A DNA stretch of 64,000 bases. Source: JBOGCH01 sp051656645 (GTDB taxonomy: Bacteria; Bacteroidota; Bacteroidia; Bacteroidales; Marinifilaceae). Below the pieces are notes generated by a model. The model was not told where the DNA came from. It saw nothing but the letters and a program-made list of their open reading frames with translations, and ran no database searches. Positions 43,429 to 52,898 of the stretch are shown piece after piece; the first letter of the stretch is position 1, and the number at the start of each line of letters is the position of its first letter. The stretch is from NCBI GenBank assembly GCA_051656645.1, contig JBOGCH010000040.1, positions 1 through 64,000 of the forward strand, given 5' to 3'. The translations under genes were made by a program, and so were the position numbers.

Positions 43429-43997
43429 AATTAATAAGTGTTTAGTTCAAAGAAACGCCTTTATGAGACGCTCCCTTCCGTTTATTGTTGTTTAATAAAT
43501 TTTATTCGCACATAAAACGTTCCTCTATTTTGCACCCAAATAGGAAAAGGTTACTGCTATAGGGTGTTTACCTTATATGTACTCTCCTACCGATATGGAA
43601 CAAATAGTTCGCAGAATTTACAGTAATGTTGAAGACTTTTAGCATAGACGCAACGTTATACACAAAACATGACTTATTCTAAGCATTTATCTCTTTAAAA
43701 TGGCATAACAATTAAAGAAAGTTTCACAACACACCTTCATTCTTTACAGTTTGGCGACTAAATTAAGTATAATTTTTTACAAAGTAAATCATTTCCGCAA
43801 GAATAATAAGGGATTCTTTTCTACTTTAAGATAATATTTTGATAATAGTTTACTTAATGTTTTTAAATATTGGCTCAAATTCCAAAAATAGAGTATCAAT
43901 ATCACACATATTGTAGTGAACTTATAATAATGGTTTATTTAAAAAAACTGTTTAGTATTATTATCATTTATTAGAGATAAGACAACTTGGCATTGCG
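43429..43997. other. Long AT-rich divergent intergenic region
   Basis: No gene is supported between the beta-galactosidase and the porin. A minus-strand TATTTTTG (43883-43890) could be a distant promoter for the beta-galactosidase, but it would give a leader of over 450 nt. I see no riboswitch-like or T-tailed hairpin structure. Confidence 0.5.
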
Positions 43998-44005
43998 TAT
44001 TTTTG
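43998..44005 (+). promoter_or_regulatory. -7 element for the porin gene
   Basis: TATTTTTG, about 100 bases before the porin ATG, the only clean match in this gap on the plus strand. Confidence 0.4.
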
Positions 44006-44104
44006 TTCAATGAAATTTATATCATTCCCAAAATGAATAAACAACAGTGATATTGTTGTTGTGTGGGTGAGTGATGCTGCTAAATAATATCTAATACCAA
44101 TGTT

Positions 44105-45298
44105 ATGAAAAGAGTACTATTATTACTCCTGTTAGGCTTCATTGTCTTTTCAGGAAAAGCGCAAAGTGCGGAAGAGGAACAAAAATCGTTATTTGAACAA
44201 GTGACGAAGATAGAGAAAAAGAATGATGCTTTCAATATGTTGCTCAACACAAAAGGTAGTTATTTTGTTAATACAGGCGATATTGGTGAGCGCGGAGAGA
44301 ATGGTTTTAAAATGAATCAGTTGCGTTTAACAATTAAAGGCGATATTACTAAAAACATTTCCTACCGTTTTCAACAGAAACTAAATGTTGCAAACAACGC
44401 CGGATGGTTTGATAATTTACCACGCTCAATTGATTTTGCTATGATTTCATTGCGTTTCAATGACAAGTATGGAATGAATTTAGGACGTCAGGCAATTGAC
44501 TTTGGAGGTTACGAGTTTGATGCCAACCCTATTAATGTTTTTCAATACAGTTCGTTGATGGAGTGTATCCCGGCTTTCCATACAGGGGTTAGCTTTTTAT
44601 ATAATGTAACGCCTACGCAGGAATTACGTTTCCAAATTGTGGATGGACGTATTGGTTCATTCGAGGAAGAGTTTGGTGTAGTACCTTCGTTTATTGAGCA
44701 AACGAAAACACCACTGGGTTATGTGGCAAAATGGTCCGGAAGTTTCTGTGACAATAAGATACAAACATTGTGGTCGGCTTCGGTATTTCATGAAGCACAA
44801 AATAAAAACTGGTACTACTTTGTTGCAGGTACACAGTTTAACTTCAATAAGTTTAATTTCTATGTGGACGTAAACTACTCTCAGGATCAATTAGACCGTA
44901 TGGGAATGATTTCTGAGATTGTAAGAGATAACGGGTTTAATACTCGCGCTTTAGATACACGTTATACGAGCGTTGTTTCGCGTTTAAACTTCCAGGTGTG
45001 TCCACAAGTAAACCTATTTGTTAAGGGAGCTTATGAAACAGCCGGCGTAGGAAAAACGGCGGATTATACGGATGCCGATGGAGAGCAATTTGCTTTAGCG
45101 TCCGGCCACTACCGTACAACTATTAATTATAATGCAGGCCTAGAGTTCCAACCATGGAAGAACTCAGATTTCAAGGCTTACGCAACTTATATGGGACGTA
45201 ATGTTTCCTTTACAGACAAAGCAAAGGCGTTTGGGGCTACTAATTTCAACCCGCAACAAGCTGAGGTTGGATTTATTTACCTAATCCCAATATATTAA
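44105..45298 (+). CDS. Outer-membrane porin (phosphate-selective porin O/P-like)
   Basis: A 397-residue outer-membrane beta-barrel. The signal peptide MKRVLLLLLLGFIVFSGKAQ is followed by a short coiled segment (SAEEEQKSLFEQVTKIEKKN). A barrel with repeated alternating strands comes next, such as GFKMNQLRLTIKGDITKNIS and YGMNLGRQAIDFGGYEFD, and the C-terminus ends in FIYLIPIY, an aromatic-ended strand used for BAM recognition. The pattern fits the OprO/P-type porins found widely in Bacteroidetes. Solute preference is unknown. It is monocistronic. Confidence 0.8.
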   Translation: MKRVLLLLLLGFIVFSGKAQSAEEEQKSLFEQVTKIEKKNDAFNMLLNTKGSYFVNTGDIGERGENGFKMNQLRLTIKGDITKNISYRFQQKLNVANNAGWFDNLPRSIDFAMISLRFNDKYGMNLGRQAIDFGGYEFDANPINVFQYSSLMECIPAFHTGVSFLYNVTPTQELRFQIVDGRIGSFEEEFGVVPSFIEQTKTPLGYVAKWSGSFCDNKIQTLWSASVFHEAQNKNWYYFVAGTQFNFNKFNFYVDVNYSQDQLDRMGMISEIVRDNGFNTRALDTRYTSVVSRLNFQVCPQVNLFVKGAYETAGVGKTADYTDADGEQFALASGHYRTTINYNAGLEFQPWKNSDFKAYATYMGRNVSFTDKAKAFGATNFNPQQAEVGFIYLIPIY

Positions 45299-45330
45299 GA
45301 TATCAGTACATAGACTTTTTCATAGTTTTG

Positions 45331-45369
45331 ACACCGCGGATAGATGTTATATTTATTCGCGGTGTTTTT
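45331..45369 (+). terminator. Terminator after the porin
   Basis: ACACCGCG (45331-45338) pairs with CGCGGTGT (45358-45365), followed by TTTTT. Confidence 0.85.
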
Positions 45370-45371
45370 AA

Positions 45372-45394
45372 TTACATACGAATAACGTATGTAA
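45372..45394 (+). promoter_or_regulatory. Inverted repeat upstream of the TonB receptor unit
   Basis: TTACATACG and CGTATGTAA form a perfect 9-bp inverted repeat with a five-base spacer. A second, GTTGCTT/AAGCAAC (45482-45500), lies closer to the promoter. Either may be an operator or leader hairpin. Neither resembles a Fur box or cobalamin riboswitch core. Confidence 0.35.
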
Positions 45395-45550
45395 GCCATT
45401 GTATACAATACTCATTATATGTACGCACAGAAGTGCCATATTCTTCTTACTTTCTTATTGAAACCTCCATTCGTTATTTATGTTGCTTGAAAAAAGCAAC
45501 TTACCTACCATTTTTTTTTGCTTTAACACTCGTTTTAAAGATTAAATGTA

Positions 45551-45558
45551 TATTTTTG
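45551..45558 (+). promoter_or_regulatory. -7 element abutting the small ORF
   Basis: TATTTTTG ends four bases before ATG 45563, another near-leaderless arrangement. It could drive the small ORF and the TonB receptor together. Confidence 0.5.
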
Positions 45559-45562
45559 TATT

Positions 45563-45916
45563 ATGTTTTTCTTAGGACCATCGGCTCATCTGATATTTTA
45601 CGGTCTTCTATCGGCAATATTAATGATTTGTTGCCAATCGACCGGAAGAGAGTTTATCAAGGACTCTCTAGGAGAAACTATGCGCGTTGCCGAATTCCCT
45701 TCGGTAGCCTCATTCTCGGCAGAGAATGAACACGAGATTTGCTTTTATGCGAATGAAATTGCTAATAACTCACATGCACCTCTCTTAGAAAAGGAGGAAT
45801 GTTTATGTGGTTTTGTTACACAAAAAGCAACATCTAATTATCCTTACATTTCTTCGCGTTATATTGCGGAGGTTATTCACCTGTATCCTTTTAGGGCTCC
45901 CCCACGTTTAGCATAA
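45563..45916 (+). CDS. Small protein of unknown function before the TonB receptor
   Basis: A 117-residue product. The hydrophobic N-terminus (LIFYGLLSAILMICCQ, residues about 10-25) looks like a membrane anchor or signal. A polar region follows with several cysteines (EICFYANE, EECLCGFV) and a C-terminal SRYIAEVIHLYPFRAPP. I do not recognise the family. Its place 61 bases before the receptor and its promoter position support it being real and possibly linked to ligand handling. The Cys/His content would suit metal binding, which is speculation. Confidence 0.5.
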   Translation: MFFLGPSAHLIFYGLLSAILMICCQSTGREFIKDSLGETMRVAEFPSVASFSAENEHEICFYANEIANNSHAPLLEKEECLCGFVTQKATSNYPYISSRYIAEVIHLYPFRAPPRLA

Positions 45917-45977
45917 CTTATTGTGTTGTGTATACAACCATGCGTTTATTTGTTAAATATCATTACATGTATTCAAT

Positions 45978-48107
45978 ATGCATAAATTTATAATAACACT
46001 GCTAATGGTGGCAAGTTATTGCTATACCTATGCGCAGGATTCCTCGGCCTACGGTAAGGATTCCACTTATTTTATAATAAAGCGCTTAAATGAGGTTACC
46101 ATTACGGCAGAGAAAAAAGATATTAGTTCTTTTGCAACCCCTGTGTCCGCAAGCGTTGTGGGCAAGGACGAATTTCCACAGGATAACCGAGTGGATTTAA
46201 GGACATTGTCCGGCCTAGCACCTAATTTTTACATGCAGGAAAGTGGCATGAAACTTTCTACCCCGATATATATTCGCGGTATTGGAACCAGCTCCGGAAC
46301 ACCTCCTGTGGGATTATACGTTGATGGAGTGCCCATTTTTGATAAAAATGCGTTTGTGTTTGACCTATATGACATCCGTCAGGTAGAGATTCTGCGTGGT
46401 CCACAATCAACGCTTTATGGACGTAATAGTATTAATGGGTTAATTAATATTGCTACGGAACGTCCTAAAAGCAGCTTTAACCTGCGTGCACAAGGAGGAT
46501 ACAGCAGCTTTAACACACAGAATTACAATATGGTAATGCATTTACCAATTAAAGGGATATTGCATAATAAATTTGCAGGCGCTTATAATAAGTCTGACGG
46601 ATTTATTACAAATCTTTTTGATGGCAGTAAAAGTGCAGGGTCCATGAGTTACGATATGCGCTATCAGGGCGAGGTGGTGAGTAAAAAACGTACTAAACTG
46701 ATGTTTGGCGTTAATTACAATAAAAGCGATGACGGAGGATATGCCTATGGTGCTATTGACTCACTGAACGTTAATCCGTACGATGTGAACTACAATATGC
46801 CAATGCATTACAAACGAGATTTGTTAACCTCCTATGCCAATGTGCGAGTATTATTTGATCATGCAAGTGTTAGTAGTATGACCTCCTACTCCTTTAGTAA
46901 AGACGATCAGGATTTGGATGCGGATTTTACCTATCTGGATGTATTTAATAACCACAAAGAGTCCAAACAAGACCTCTTTACACAGGAGTTTGTAGCACAA
47001 TGTGCTACCGGGAAGGTGGAATGGACAATGGGATTATTTGGTTTTTATAAGGACTTAAAAAACGATTACATTGCCCGATTTGGTAAGGATAAAGCTTATC
47101 TATTGCCAATGCCACTGGATAGTGCTAGGTATTTTAATAAAACACTTACCTATGGTGCTGCAGCATACGGACAGATGACTGTTAATGACCTACCGGGTGG
47201 CATTAGTGCCATTGTGGGACTGCGTTATGACTATGAGCAGAGTGAACTTAAATACACCGACGAGATTAAGTTTACGGCGGCAAAGGATTATTTACCGCTA
47301 CATAATGAAGATGAGAAGAAGACGTTTAAATCGGTTTTACCTAAATTCTCTATTCAGAAAAAGTGGAGTAACCGTTTTAATAGTTATGCTACCGTGTCTA
47401 AAGGCTACAAGGCCGGCGGATACAATATCATTGCTAATGACATGACGTCAACATCTATCGACTTGGGTTATGACGCAGAGAGTTTGTGGAACTATGAAAT
47501 TGGTGCAAAATACCTTAACAAAAAGCAGAACTACTCTCTAAATGGTGCTCTGTTTTATGCCGATTGGAGAGATCAGCAAATATTTGTTATGGGAATGATG
47601 GGGCCAAGCATTAAGAATGCCGGCGATGCCCGCAGTTTTGGTGCAGAGTTGGAGCTTAACTGGGAGTTTATCCCATCGGTAGTGTATACACTTTCTACCG
47701 GCTATGCGAATGCTAAATATACACACCACGAAACAGAAGCTTATGTAGGTAACCGTATTGTCATGGCGCCTGAGTTTACTTTTAACAGCGGTGTTATGTG
47801 GGTAAAGAAACTAAATAATAAATGTATACAACAAGCTACATTTGGAACTAACGTGACCGGATTTGGCAAACAATATTTTGACGAGGCAAACACCTTGAAA
47901 CAAGATCCTTATTTTTTGTGGAATGCTAATATATCTTTAAGTGGGAAATATTGGGGAGTTGATGTGTGGGGTAAGAATATCTTAGATAAGCATTTTTACA
48001 ATTACATGTTCCAAAGTCCTGTTGGTAGAAAACTACCACAGTACCTAAATTCAGGACAAAGCGGTATTCCCGCACGTTTTGGAGCATCTATTTATTTGAA
48101 TATTTAA
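45978..48107 (+). CDS. TonB-dependent outer-membrane receptor
   Basis: A 709-residue ligand-gated outer-membrane channel. The signal peptide ends near YCYTYAQ. A TonB-box-like RLNEVTITAEK and the plug domain (about 45-160) with LYVDGVPIF, QVEILRGPQSTLYGRNSING and LINIATERP follow. A 22-strand type barrel runs to the C-terminal ARFGASIYLNI. It lacks the N-terminal carboxypeptidase-regulatory-like domain of SusC proteins, so it resembles siderophore, metal or vitamin receptors. A small Cys-containing protein is encoded upstream and a lipoprotein downstream. The ligand is unknown. Confidence 0.9.
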   Translation: MHKFIITLLMVASYCYTYAQDSSAYGKDSTYFIIKRLNEVTITAEKKDISSFATPVSASVVGKDEFPQDNRVDLRTLSGLAPNFYMQESGMKLSTPIYIRGIGTSSGTPPVGLYVDGVPIFDKNAFVFDLYDIRQVEILRGPQSTLYGRNSINGLINIATERPKSSFNLRAQGGYSSFNTQNYNMVMHLPIKGILHNKFAGAYNKSDGFITNLFDGSKSAGSMSYDMRYQGEVVSKKRTKLMFGVNYNKSDDGGYAYGAIDSLNVNPYDVNYNMPMHYKRDLLTSYANVRVLFDHASVSSMTSYSFSKDDQDLDADFTYLDVFNNHKESKQDLFTQEFVAQCATGKVEWTMGLFGFYKDLKNDYIARFGKDKAYLLPMPLDSARYFNKTLTYGAAAYGQMTVNDLPGGISAIVGLRYDYEQSELKYTDEIKFTAAKDYLPLHNEDEKKTFKSVLPKFSIQKKWSNRFNSYATVSKGYKAGGYNIIANDMTSTSIDLGYDAESLWNYEIGAKYLNKKQNYSLNGALFYADWRDQQIFVMGMMGPSIKNAGDARSFGAELELNWEFIPSVVYTLSTGYANAKYTHHETEAYVGNRIVMAPEFTFNSGVMWVKKLNNKCIQQATFGTNVTGFGKQYFDEANTLKQDPYFLWNANISLSGKYWGVDVWGKNILDKHFYNYMFQSPVGRKLPQYLNSGQSGIPARFGASIYLNI

Positions 48108-48197
48108 CTCAACATTGATTATGAGATGCATCCTTAAATAGACATATTGCATAATATGGATGCACTGCATATAACAACTTTAAAAAAATTAAGACCT

Positions 48198-48806
48198 ATG
48201 AAAAAGAATTTTTTAACCGGCTTATTTGCTCTACTTATCTGTACTGTTAGTTTTTACTCATGCTCTGAAAATGAAGATGAACTAGTAAAATTTGGTGGAA
48301 AATGGAACTATAACTCTCCGCACATCAACTTAGATTACACCGGCAATTTAGCTGCCGAATTTAATCTTGGCGAAATGAGCAATGAACAAGTTATTGGCAT
48401 GGCTACCGGCATGGCTCACGAAAAAATGAGCAGCTACTTTAAAGGTATTGAGATTGAATCCGAAACACTGATGAATGTTACCTATGTGAAAGATGGTGTA
48501 ACATCAGAACTTGCTTTGGAATATAAAATGGACGATAAAACGTTAACTATTCCGTTGGCTGGAATTATGGAGAAATTTGGAGTTGCTCTTCCTAACGGTG
48601 CACCTACACAAATTACATTTGATTACGTTGAAACGAATGATAAACTTACTGTGTACTTAAATACAACAACCATTAAGTTATACGCTACAATGTTTACGGC
48701 TATGATGCAAGGAAATCCACAAATGGAGTACATCACAGCACTTGTTACTTCTTTACTACAAAAAACGAAAACTGTTGAGGTTGGATTTAACTTAGTAAAA
48801 GAATAA
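48198..48806 (+). CDS. DUF4923-like lipoprotein
   Basis: A 202-residue lipoprotein. The signal peptide MKKNFLTGLFALLICTVSFY ends at a lipobox with Cys23 (FYSCSENEDE). The mature part has FGGKWNYNSPHINLDYTGNL near its start and conserved Gly/Trp features of the Bacteroidetes DUF4923 lipoproteins. I choose ATG 48198; a TTG 51 bases upstream would put a non-signal sequence first. It follows the TonB receptor by 90 bases and ends in a strong terminator, so it may be part of that unit. Confidence 0.65.
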   Translation: MKKNFLTGLFALLICTVSFYSCSENEDELVKFGGKWNYNSPHINLDYTGNLAAEFNLGEMSNEQVIGMATGMAHEKMSSYFKGIEIESETLMNVTYVKDGVTSELALEYKMDDKTLTIPLAGIMEKFGVALPNGAPTQITFDYVETNDKLTVYLNTTTIKLYATMFTAMMQGNPQMEYITALVTSLLQKTKTVEVGFNLVKE

Positions 48807-48824
48807 CATAACTAACAATGATAC

Positions 48825-48860
48825 AAAAATGAGCTTTCGCTTGGCGAAAGCTCATTTTTT
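48825..48860 (+). terminator. Terminator after the DUF4923-like gene
   Basis: A 16-bp perfect stem, AAAAATGAGCTTTCGC (48825-48840) with its complement (48844-48859), and a three-base loop. It ends in a T run. Confidence 0.92.
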
Positions 48861-48894
48861 GTTTTATAAAATTGCCATAACAGATAGTAAAACG

Positions 48895-48902
48895 TACTTT
48901 TG
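48895..48902 (+). promoter_or_regulatory. -7 element for the MFS gene
   Basis: TACTTTTG, a TAnnTTTG match, 22 bases before the GTG start at 48925. Confidence 0.5.
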
Positions 48903-48924
48903 TTGCCACTAAAATGTATGTGCA

Positions 48925-50091
48925 GTGGGTTTCAAACAGAATATAACAGCTTTATACCTTATTAAAATTGCAAAATGGTTTAGTTTAACCATGCCAATTA
49001 TTGTTTTGTTTTATGAACAGAATGGCTTAACATTGCAAGAGATTTTTGTACTTAAAAGTATTTACTCCATTGTACTTGTTATGCTGGATATCCCTACGGG
49101 ATTTTTAGCCGATGCTTGGGGACGTAAGCGCTGTTTAGTGACTGGAGCGATTGTGTCCTTTGGAGGTTTTCTGTTTTATGCATTCTCGGGCGATTTATGG
49201 GCGTTTATATTGGCAGAGATATTTCTTGGCATTGGGCAAAGTTTAATATCAGGCGCCGACTCGGCACTTTTGTATGACTCTACCCTACACTATAACCGAC
49301 CTAAGGATTATTTAAAATATGAAGGGCGCGTAACTATGGTTGGAAATTTTGCCGAGGCTACCGCCGGGATACTGAGCGGATTTTTAGCAGCCTACTCTTT
49401 ACGTCTGCCTTTTTACTGCCAGGCAGGAGTCGCTTTTATTGGAATTCCTGCAGCCATGATGATAAAAGATCACTATGAATGCCATAAAATTGAGAACCCA
49501 ATAAGAAACATTCTTTCCATTGTGCGCTATTCGCTGGTTTCGAACCGAAAGCTTTGCTGCAATATTATGTTTTCTGCAATTATAGGATGCGCCACATTGA
49601 CAATGGCTTGGTTTGTTCAACCCATATTTATTGACATAGCATTGCCTACAGAGATGTACGGTGTGGTGTGGACAGGACTTAACTTTACCGTTGGAGTAGC
49701 TGCACTATTTTCAGATACACTAAACGACCGTTGGGGAGAGTGGAAAACCTTTAGCGTAATCCTGTTCTCGGTTGTTGCACTGTATGTTGGTACATCATTT
49801 TTCATGACACTTCCGTGGGTGTTTGTTATTTTATTTTTGTTTTACATAATACGCGGAATTGCCACACCAATACTTAAAGGATATATAAATAACGAGACAC
49901 ATTCGGAGATGCGCGCCACAGTTCTGTCCATACGCAACGTGGTTATCCGCTCATTCTTTGCCGCAATGGCTCCATTTATCGGATGGCTTTGCGATGCAAT
50001 GTCATTGGCTTGGGCGCTGCGTTTCACCGCGTTACTTGTTTTTATTCCCGGTATCATTTTCTTATTATTACTCAAAAATAAAAGATTATAG
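48925..50091 (+). CDS. Major facilitator superfamily transporter
   Basis: A 388-residue inner-membrane carrier with about twelve hydrophobic spans. The loop 2-3 signature reads DIPTGFLADAWGRKRCLVTG, the MFS A-motif, and the equivalent second-half loop is FSDTLNDRWGEWK. The start is GTG 48925; no ATG is available in frame upstream of TM1. The substrate is unknown, and the length and motif fit drug/H+ antiporter-like or sugar-efflux members. It is transcribed alone. Confidence 0.85.
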   Translation: MGFKQNITALYLIKIAKWFSLTMPIIVLFYEQNGLTLQEIFVLKSIYSIVLVMLDIPTGFLADAWGRKRCLVTGAIVSFGGFLFYAFSGDLWAFILAEIFLGIGQSLISGADSALLYDSTLHYNRPKDYLKYEGRVTMVGNFAEATAGILSGFLAAYSLRLPFYCQAGVAFIGIPAAMMIKDHYECHKIENPIRNILSIVRYSLVSNRKLCCNIMFSAIIGCATLTMAWFVQPIFIDIALPTEMYGVVWTGLNFTVGVAALFSDTLNDRWGEWKTFSVILFSVVALYVGTSFFMTLPWVFVILFLFYIIRGIATPILKGYINNETHSEMRATVLSIRNVVIRSFFAAMAPFIGWLCDAMSLAWALRFTALLVFIPGIIFLLLLKNKRL

Positions 50092-50198
50092 AGAGATTAT
50101 TTTTATAATTGACGGGAACTATGTATTTTTACACTTTGAAAACTACAACTTAATATCTTGACGGCTAAATTAATAATTTAATTATTTAATACATTTAT

Positions 50199-51356
50199 AT
50201 GGAGTTAGTTGCAAAAACATTTAAAGGGATTGAAGATATTCTTGCTGCCGAGTTGGAAGAATTAGGTGCACAAAATATCCGAATAGCAAATCGCGCAGTA
50301 CTGTTTGAGGGGGACAAGGCATTAATGTATCGTGCCAACATGTCTTTGCGCACCGCTTTGCATATTTTGATGCCTATTACCTCATTCACTATTAAACGTG
50401 AAGAGGACCTTTATAACAACATCATGAATATCAAATGGGAGAAGTTGTTCTCTGTAGATAAGACAATCTCACTACATGCCACTTCTAACTCTTTGCTATA
50501 TAAAAATAGTATGTATGTGGCTCTAAAAGCTAAAGATGCTATCGTTGACCACTTTAGAGCTATTTACGGTGAACGTCCGTCAGTAGATCCTAAAAATCCT
50601 AATGTTGTTATAGATATTCACATCTCTAACGATGTTTGTACTGTGTCATTAGATAGCTCGGGCGAGTCTCTACACAAACGTGGTTATCGTATCAAAACTA
50701 ATGCGGCTCCTATCAACGAGGTGCTTGCTGCAGCAATGATTTTACGTACGGGATGGAAAGGGGAATGTAATTTCTACGATCCGATGTGTGGTTCGGGAAC
50801 TATTCCTATCGAGGCTGCATTAATTGCGCAAAATATTGCTCCTGGTATTTTCCGTCAATCGTTTGGTTTTGAACACTGGGCTGATTTCGATGCTGATTTA
50901 TTCAGTGAAATCTATAATGACGATGAGAATGAGCGTGAATTTGAACATGCAATCTATGCTTCGGATGTTTCGCCAATCAGTCTTGATATTGCCAAGTTGA
51001 ACATTAAGAACGCCAATTTACAAAACGTTATTAAGGTAAAACGTGGTCCTTTCGAGGATTTAAAGTTAGCGAATGAGCCGGGTATTATTGTAATGAACCC
51101 TCCTTACGGCGAGCGTTTAGAAAAATCGTTTATCGAAGATTTCTACGAAGTCATTGGCGATAAATTAAAACAAGATTGTACCGGATACTCTGCATGGATT
51201 ATTAGTAGTAATTTCGATGCAATGAAAAAGATTGGTCTTAAAGCTACCGAAAAACACACTATGTACAATGGAGCACTGGAGTGTAAATTCCAAAAATATG
51301 AATTGTTTGAGGGAGCCCGTAAAGATTTCTTAGAAGAACAAAACCAAGAAGATTAA
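50199..51356 (+). CDS. THUMP-domain class I RNA methyltransferase (RlmL/TrmN-like)
   Basis: A 385-residue RNA methyltransferase. The N-terminal ferredoxin-like/THUMP region (1-165) starts VAKTFKGIEDILAAELEELG. A UPF0020-type methylase follows, with HKRGYRIKTNAAPINEVLAA, the SAM motif YDPMCGSGTIPIEAAL, SDVSPISLDIAKLNIKNA and catalytic VMNPPYGERL. The NPPY tetrapeptide indicates N-methylation of a base, probably guanine in 23S rRNA or tRNA. It heads a run of four genes ending with hydF. Confidence 0.9.
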   Translation: MELVAKTFKGIEDILAAELEELGAQNIRIANRAVLFEGDKALMYRANMSLRTALHILMPITSFTIKREEDLYNNIMNIKWEKLFSVDKTISLHATSNSLLYKNSMYVALKAKDAIVDHFRAIYGERPSVDPKNPNVVIDIHISNDVCTVSLDSSGESLHKRGYRIKTNAAPINEVLAAAMILRTGWKGECNFYDPMCGSGTIPIEAALIAQNIAPGIFRQSFGFEHWADFDADLFSEIYNDDENEREFEHAIYASDVSPISLDIAKLNIKNANLQNVIKVKRGPFEDLKLANEPGIIVMNPPYGERLEKSFIEDFYEVIGDKLKQDCTGYSAWIISSNFDAMKKIGLKATEKHTMYNGALECKFQKYELFEGARKDFLEEQNQED

Positions 51357-51372
51357 TATAGAGATAAGTTCT

Positions 51373-51750
51373 ATGAAAATATTAGGTAACATTATATGGT
51401 TACTATTTGGTGGAATTGTAATAGCGATGGAGTATTTTCTCTCATCGCTATTGCTGTTTATAACCATTATAGGTATACCCTTTGGTTTACAAACCATGAA
51501 ATTAGGCATTATGGCCCTATGGCCATTTGGCGCTGAGGTATGCGATGTACCCGAAGCACACGGATGTTTATCTACCTTGATGAATATTGTTTGGATATTT
51601 ATTGGAGGTATATGGATTGCTTTAACACATTTGTTCTTCGGACTTCTTTTGTGTGTAACCATTATTGGTATTCCATGGGGACTACAACATTTTAAAATGG
51701 CCGGATTGGCATTAACTCCTTTTGGACATAAAATTGTATATAAAGTATGA
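51373..51750 (+). CDS. YccF family inner-membrane protein
   Basis: A 125-residue membrane protein built of two YccF repeats: GNIIWLLFGGIVIAMEYFLS and FITIIGIPFGLQTMKLGIMA in the first half, IVWIFIGGIWIALTHLFFGL and VTIIGIPWGLQHFKMAGLAL in the second. Four helices are expected. The stop overlaps the start of the response regulator gene by four bases (ATGA), so the two are translationally coupled. The function of the family is unknown. Confidence 0.88.
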   Translation: MKILGNIIWLLFGGIVIAMEYFLSSLLLFITIIGIPFGLQTMKLGIMALWPFGAEVCDVPEAHGCLSTLMNIVWIFIGGIWIALTHLFFGLLLCVTIIGIPWGLQHFKMAGLALTPFGHKIVYKV

Positions 51751-52898
51751 CGAAAGTTTTGGTAATTGACGATGAGCGAAGCATTCGCAACTCGATGAAA
51801 GATATTCTTCAGTTTGAGAACTATGATGTAATCCTTGCAGAAAATGGCATGGAAGGTATTGTTGCCGTAAAAAACGACAAGCCCGACGTGGTATTTTGTG
51901 ACATTAAAATGCCAAAAATGGAAGGTATTGAGGTGTTGGAGCGCATTAAAGAGTTCTCTCCTGATACCCCTGTGGTTATGATTTCAGGTCATGGCACTAT
52001 TGATACGGCCATAGAGGCTATAAAAAAGGGAGCATATGACTTTATTGAGAAGCCATTGGATATTAACCGTATTTTGATAACTATTAAGAATGCGACAGAT
52101 AAAACCGAGTTAATTGAAGAGACAAAAACCTTAAAGAACAAGGTTAACGGCGGCTCTGACATGATTGGTAACTCGCCTGCCATGCTTAAAGTGAAAGACA
52201 TGATTGCAAAAGTGGCGAAAGCCGATGCAAGAGTACTAGTTACCGGACCTAATGGTAGTGGTAAAGAGTTAGTTGCGCGACAAATATTTGAGCAAAGTAA
52301 CCGTACTGCAAAACCATTTATTGAGGTAAACTGTGCCGCCATCCCATCTGAACTTATTGAGAGCGAACTGTTTGGACACGAGAAAGGCTCCTTTACATCT
52401 GCTATTAAGCAGAAGAAGGGTAAATTTGAACAAGCAGATGGTGGTACTCTTTTTCTTGATGAAATTGGCGATATGAGTCTAGCTGCACAAGCTAAAGTAT
52501 TGCGAGCGCTTCAGGAAAATAAAATAAGTCGCATTGGTGGCTCCGGCGATATTAATGTTGATGTACGCGTTATTGCCGCAACAAATAAAAATCTTAAAGA
52601 AGAAATTGCAGCAGGCCGATTCAGAGAAGACCTTTATCATAGATTAAGCGTCATCATCATAGAAGTACCCGCACTGAAAGAGAGAAAAGAGGACATCGAA
52701 GCTCTTGCTCTGTTTTTTCTAGATAAGGTATGTAAAGAGATGGGTATAACCACAAAACAAATGACTCCCGAAGCTATTAATCTACTCAAAGAAGGCGACT
52801 GGAGCGGTAATATCCGTGAGCTTAGAAACGTGATTGAACGTTTAATTATCCTTTGTGGACAAACAATAACAGATGAAGATATTAAACAGTATCGATAA
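51747..52898 (+). CDS. NtrC-like response regulator lacking HTH domain
   Basis: A 383-residue two-domain protein. The receiver domain has D9-D10, phospho-acceptor Asp52 (VVFCDIKMPKMEG) and Lys102. An AAA+ domain follows, with Walker A TGPNGSGKELVA and Walker B GGTLFLDEIGDMS. The sigma-54-contacting GAFTGA loop is replaced by GSFTSA in ELFGHEKGSFTSAIKQ. The protein ends right after the AAA+ lid (NVIERLIIL...DIKQYR), with no Fis-type DNA-binding helix-turn-helix. It may therefore act without classical sigma-54 promoter binding. It is coupled to yccF and hydF; no kinase is adjacent. Confidence 0.88.
   Translation: MTKVLVIDDERSIRNSMKDILQFENYDVILAENGMEGIVAVKNDKPDVVFCDIKMPKMEGIEVLERIKEFSPDTPVVMISGHGTIDTAIEAIKKGAYDFIEKPLDINRILITIKNATDKTELIEETKTLKNKVNGGSDMIGNSPAMLKVKDMIAKVAKADARVLVTGPNGSGKELVARQIFEQSNRTAKPFIEVNCAAIPSELIESELFGHEKGSFTSAIKQKKGKFEQADGGTLFLDEIGDMSLAAQAKVLRALQENKISRIGGSGDINVDVRVIAATNKNLKEEIAAGRFREDLYHRLSVIIIEVPALKERKEDIEALALFFLDKVCKEMGITTKQMTPEAINLLKEGDWSGNIRELRNVIERLIILCGQTITDEDIKQYR

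Noticed and set aside
45299..45562. Cobalamin or other riboswitch upstream of the TonB receptor
   Set aside because: I could not find the conserved B12-box or other riboswitch core; only short inverted repeats are present.
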